Assembly: GCF_010974945.1 (NCBI RefSeq)
Contig: NZ_JAAIVB010000085.1
Location: 124,001 to 188,000 of the forward strand
DNA: 64,000 bases
Direction: 5' to 3'
Source: Noviherbaspirillum galbum
GTDB lineage: Bacteria; Pseudomonadota; Gammaproteobacteria; Burkholderiales; Burkholderiaceae_D
The notes beneath the pieces were generated by a model. The model had not been told where the DNA came from, did no database searches, and worked only from the letters and a program-made list of their open reading frames with translations. Within the stretch, counting starts at the first letter, position 1. Each line of letters begins with the position of its first letter. The translations under genes and the position numbers were made by a program. Of the stretch, positions 62,522 through 64,000 are shown one piece after another.

Positions 62522-63679
62522 ATGAGCGCTTCTTCCCCTCCCTGGATGACTCCGGACCTGGAACTGTTCCGGGATTCGATCCGCAGGTTCTTCGACAACG
62601 AGGTCGCGCCGTACGAGGACAAGTGGCGCGCCCAGCATCATCCCGACCGCGACATCTGGCGCAAGGCGGGTGAGATCGGCATGCTGTGCGCCAGCATCCC
62701 CGAGGAGTACGGCGGCGGCGGCGGGGACTTCCTGCACGAAGCGGTGATCTGCATCGAGCAGAACCGGGCCTTGTCCAACAGCTTCAGCCTGAACGTCCAT
62801 AGCGGCATCCTGGCGCATTACATCCTGCGCTACGGCACCGAGCAGCAGAAGCGCCACTGGCTGCCGCGGATGACGACGGGGGAGATGGTGGGCGCCATCG
62901 CCATGACCGAACCGTCGGCCGGCTCCGACCTGCAAGGCATCAAGACGACGGCGGTGCGCGAGGGCGGCGAGTATGTCATCAACGGCTCGAAAACCTTCAT
63001 CACCAACGGCTACCATGCCGACCTGGTCTGCGTGGCGGTCAAGACCGATCCGTCCGCGAGAGGCCGGGGCGTGTCGCTGGTCATGCTGGAGACCCGGGAC
63101 CTCAAGGGCTATCGCCAGGGCCGGTTCCTGGAAAAGATCGGCCAGCGCGGCCAGGACACGGTGGAACTGTTCTTCGATGACGTCCGGGTGCCGGCGGAAA
63201 ACCTGCTCGGCGGGGAAGAAGGGCGGGGCTTCGCGCAGCTGATGGAACAGTTGCCGCAGGAACGCCTGCTGATTGCCATCGGCGCGGTCGCGGTGATGCA
63301 GCGCGCGGTGGAGGAGACTTCCGCCTACGTGCGCCAGCGCGAGGCCTTCGGGCAGCCGCTGATGGCGCTGCAGAACACCCGCTTCAAGCTCGCCGAATGC
63401 AAGACCACGGCGACCATCGCCCAGACCTTCGTCGACCAGTGCGTGATGCAGCTGATGGCCGGAAAGCTCGACATGCAGACCGCGGCGATGGCCAAATGGT
63501 GGACCACGCAAATGAATTGCCAGGTGATCGACGAATGCCTGCAGCTGCATGGCGGCTATGGCTACATGCTCGAATACCCCATCGCGCGCATGTACGCCGA
63601 CGCGCGGGTCGGAAAGATTTACGGCGGATCGAACGAAATCATGAAGGAAGTCATCGCGCGCGCCATCGAGCGCGAATGA
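62522..63679 (+). CDS. Acyl-CoA dehydrogenase, LCAD-like
   Basis: A 385-residue FAD acyl-CoA dehydrogenase: AMTEPSAGSDLQGIKT, then NGSKTFITNGYHADLVCVAV, and YVRQREAFGQPLMALQ. At the MCAD catalytic-Glu position it has Gly (KIYGGSNEIMKEVIARAIE). The Glu of QLPQERLLIAIGAV sits where LCAD and isovaleryl-CoA dehydrogenase hold their base. That suggests a branched or bulky substrate. The ATG at 62522 is preferred to upstream ATG 62501. Confidence 0.92.
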   Translation: MSASSPPWMTPDLELFRDSIRRFFDNEVAPYEDKWRAQHHPDRDIWRKAGEIGMLCASIPEEYGGGGGDFLHEAVICIEQNRALSNSFSLNVHSGILAHYILRYGTEQQKRHWLPRMTTGEMVGAIAMTEPSAGSDLQGIKTTAVREGGEYVINGSKTFITNGYHADLVCVAVKTDPSARGRGVSLVMLETRDLKGYRQGRFLEKIGQRGQDTVELFFDDVRVPAENLLGGEEGRGFAQLMEQLPQERLLIAIGAVAVMQRAVEETSAYVRQREAFGQPLMALQNTRFKLAECKTTATIAQTFVDQCVMQLMAGKLDMQTAAMAKWWTTQMNCQVIDECLQLHGGYGYMLEYPIARMYADARVGKIYGGSNEIMKEVIARAIERE

Positions 63680-63709
63680 CGCGCCATCACCGGGACTGGA
63701 GACTGCACC

Positions 63710-64000
63710 GTGTCGACCCTGCACCATCGCTACTGGCCCAAGGGGTTCCCGAAAACCCTGCACGTTCCCGATACCAGCCTCGTCTACAACCTCGAGGTGG
63801 CGGCGCGCCGCTACCCGGACAAGCCGGCCCTGGTGTTCTACGATACGGTCCTCAGCTATGCCGAGCTGAAGCGGGAAGTCGACGCGCTGGCCGGGTTCCT
63901 GCAGCAGCGCTTCGGCATCCGCAAGGGCGACCGCGTCCTGCTGATGAGCCAGAATTGTCCGCAGTTCGTGGTGGCCTACTATGCCGTCATGCGCGCCGAT
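63710..64000 (+). CDS. Acyl-CoA synthetase, N-terminal part (cut by window end)
   Basis: The first 97 residues of an AMP-dependent ligase, GTG start at 63710, running off the window. MSTLHHRYWPKGFPKTLHVP and YNLEVAARRYPDKPALVFYD, then FGIRKGDRVLLMSQNCPQFV match the N-terminus of long-chain acyl-CoA synthetases. It follows the acyl-CoA dehydrogenase by 30 bases, so it is in the same operon. Confidence 0.85.
   Translation, partial: MSTLHHRYWPKGFPKTLHVPDTSLVYNLEVAARRYPDKPALVFYDTVLSYAELKREVDALAGFLQQRFGIRKGDRVLLMSQNCPQFVVAYYAVMRAD

Noticed and set aside
61103-63763. 886-codon minus-strand frame opposite the MaoC/SDR/ACAD genes
   Set aside because: Antisense shadow of four well-supported genes.
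1-64000. tRNA, rRNA, CRISPR array or insertion sequence
   Set aside because: Read for cloverleaf-like segments, regularly spaced repeats and transposase motifs; none recognised. A tRNA or covariance-model scan could still find something missed.

Overview
The window is high-GC (roughly 60-65%), densely coded DNA of a betaproteobacterium, most likely order Burkholderiales and possibly Oxalobacteraceae (Herbaspirillum/Noviherbaspirillum-like). This rests on codon use, a second long infA copy, and the mix of GntR/LysR regulators, CaiB-type CoA-transferases and a complete type VI secretion system (T6SS). No rRNA, tRNA, IS element, prophage or CRISPR array was recognised. All family assignments come from reading motifs, not from searches.

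Region 1 (1-4.1 kb): a GntR-type regulator with two apparent winged-helix domains, a leaderless solute-binding-like protein, then a minus-strand pair encoding photoactive yellow protein (pyp) and a small carrier-domain/AMP-ligase protein probably involved in supplying its p-coumaroyl chromophore. A small DUF4242-like protein follows. The DNA upstream of pyp is clearly AT-richer than its surroundings.

Region 2 (4.2-10.7 kb): a catabolic module around a LysR regulator. On one side is a class II aldolase-like protein. On the other is a divergent operon of MFS transporter, HMG-CoA-lyase-like enzyme, class III CoA-transferase and gamma-carbonic-anhydrase-like protein. A candidate LysR operator lies between the arms. 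A second infA copy ends stop-to-stop against the operon.

Region 3 (11.3-46.95 kb): a T6SS island with all 13 core genes. Order is tssB, tssC, hcp, tssE, tssF, tssG, tssH/clpV, vgrG, MORN protein, DUF4280 PAAR-like protein, small membrane protein, binding protein, two DAACS-like carriers, tssJ, tssK, tssL, tssM, formyltransferase-like protein, tssA, YopT-like cysteine protease. Upstream, on the same strand, are a binding-protein/permease fusion, a second permease, an unknown protein and a 1349-residue alanine-rich helical protein. A divergent 579-residue unknown protein marks the left edge. Two solute-binding/transport modules are thus embedded in a secretion locus. Neither has an ABC ATPase, and both carriers have lost the residues expected at the sodium/aspartate sites. 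No Fha, PpkA, PppA or TagF gene is seen. This assembly is the best candidate for an undescribed system.

Region 4 (46.96-53.3 kb): a soluble PAS hybrid histidine kinase convergent with the island, a polytopic membrane protein, a LysE-type exporter with a divergent LysR regulator and a perfect inverted-repeat operator candidate, and an HD-domain phosphohydrolase.

Region 5 (53.3-64 kb): an acyl-CoA beta-oxidation-type cluster of two SDR dehydrogenases, a crotonase, two acyl-CoA synthetases (one cut by the window end), an alpha-methylacyl-CoA-racemase-like protein, an AraC regulator, an SCP-x-type thiolase, a MaoC hydratase pair and an LCAD-like acyl-CoA dehydrogenase. Racemase, split MaoC and SCP-x thiolase together suggest degradation of a 2-methyl-branched or alicyclic carboxylic acid (inference).
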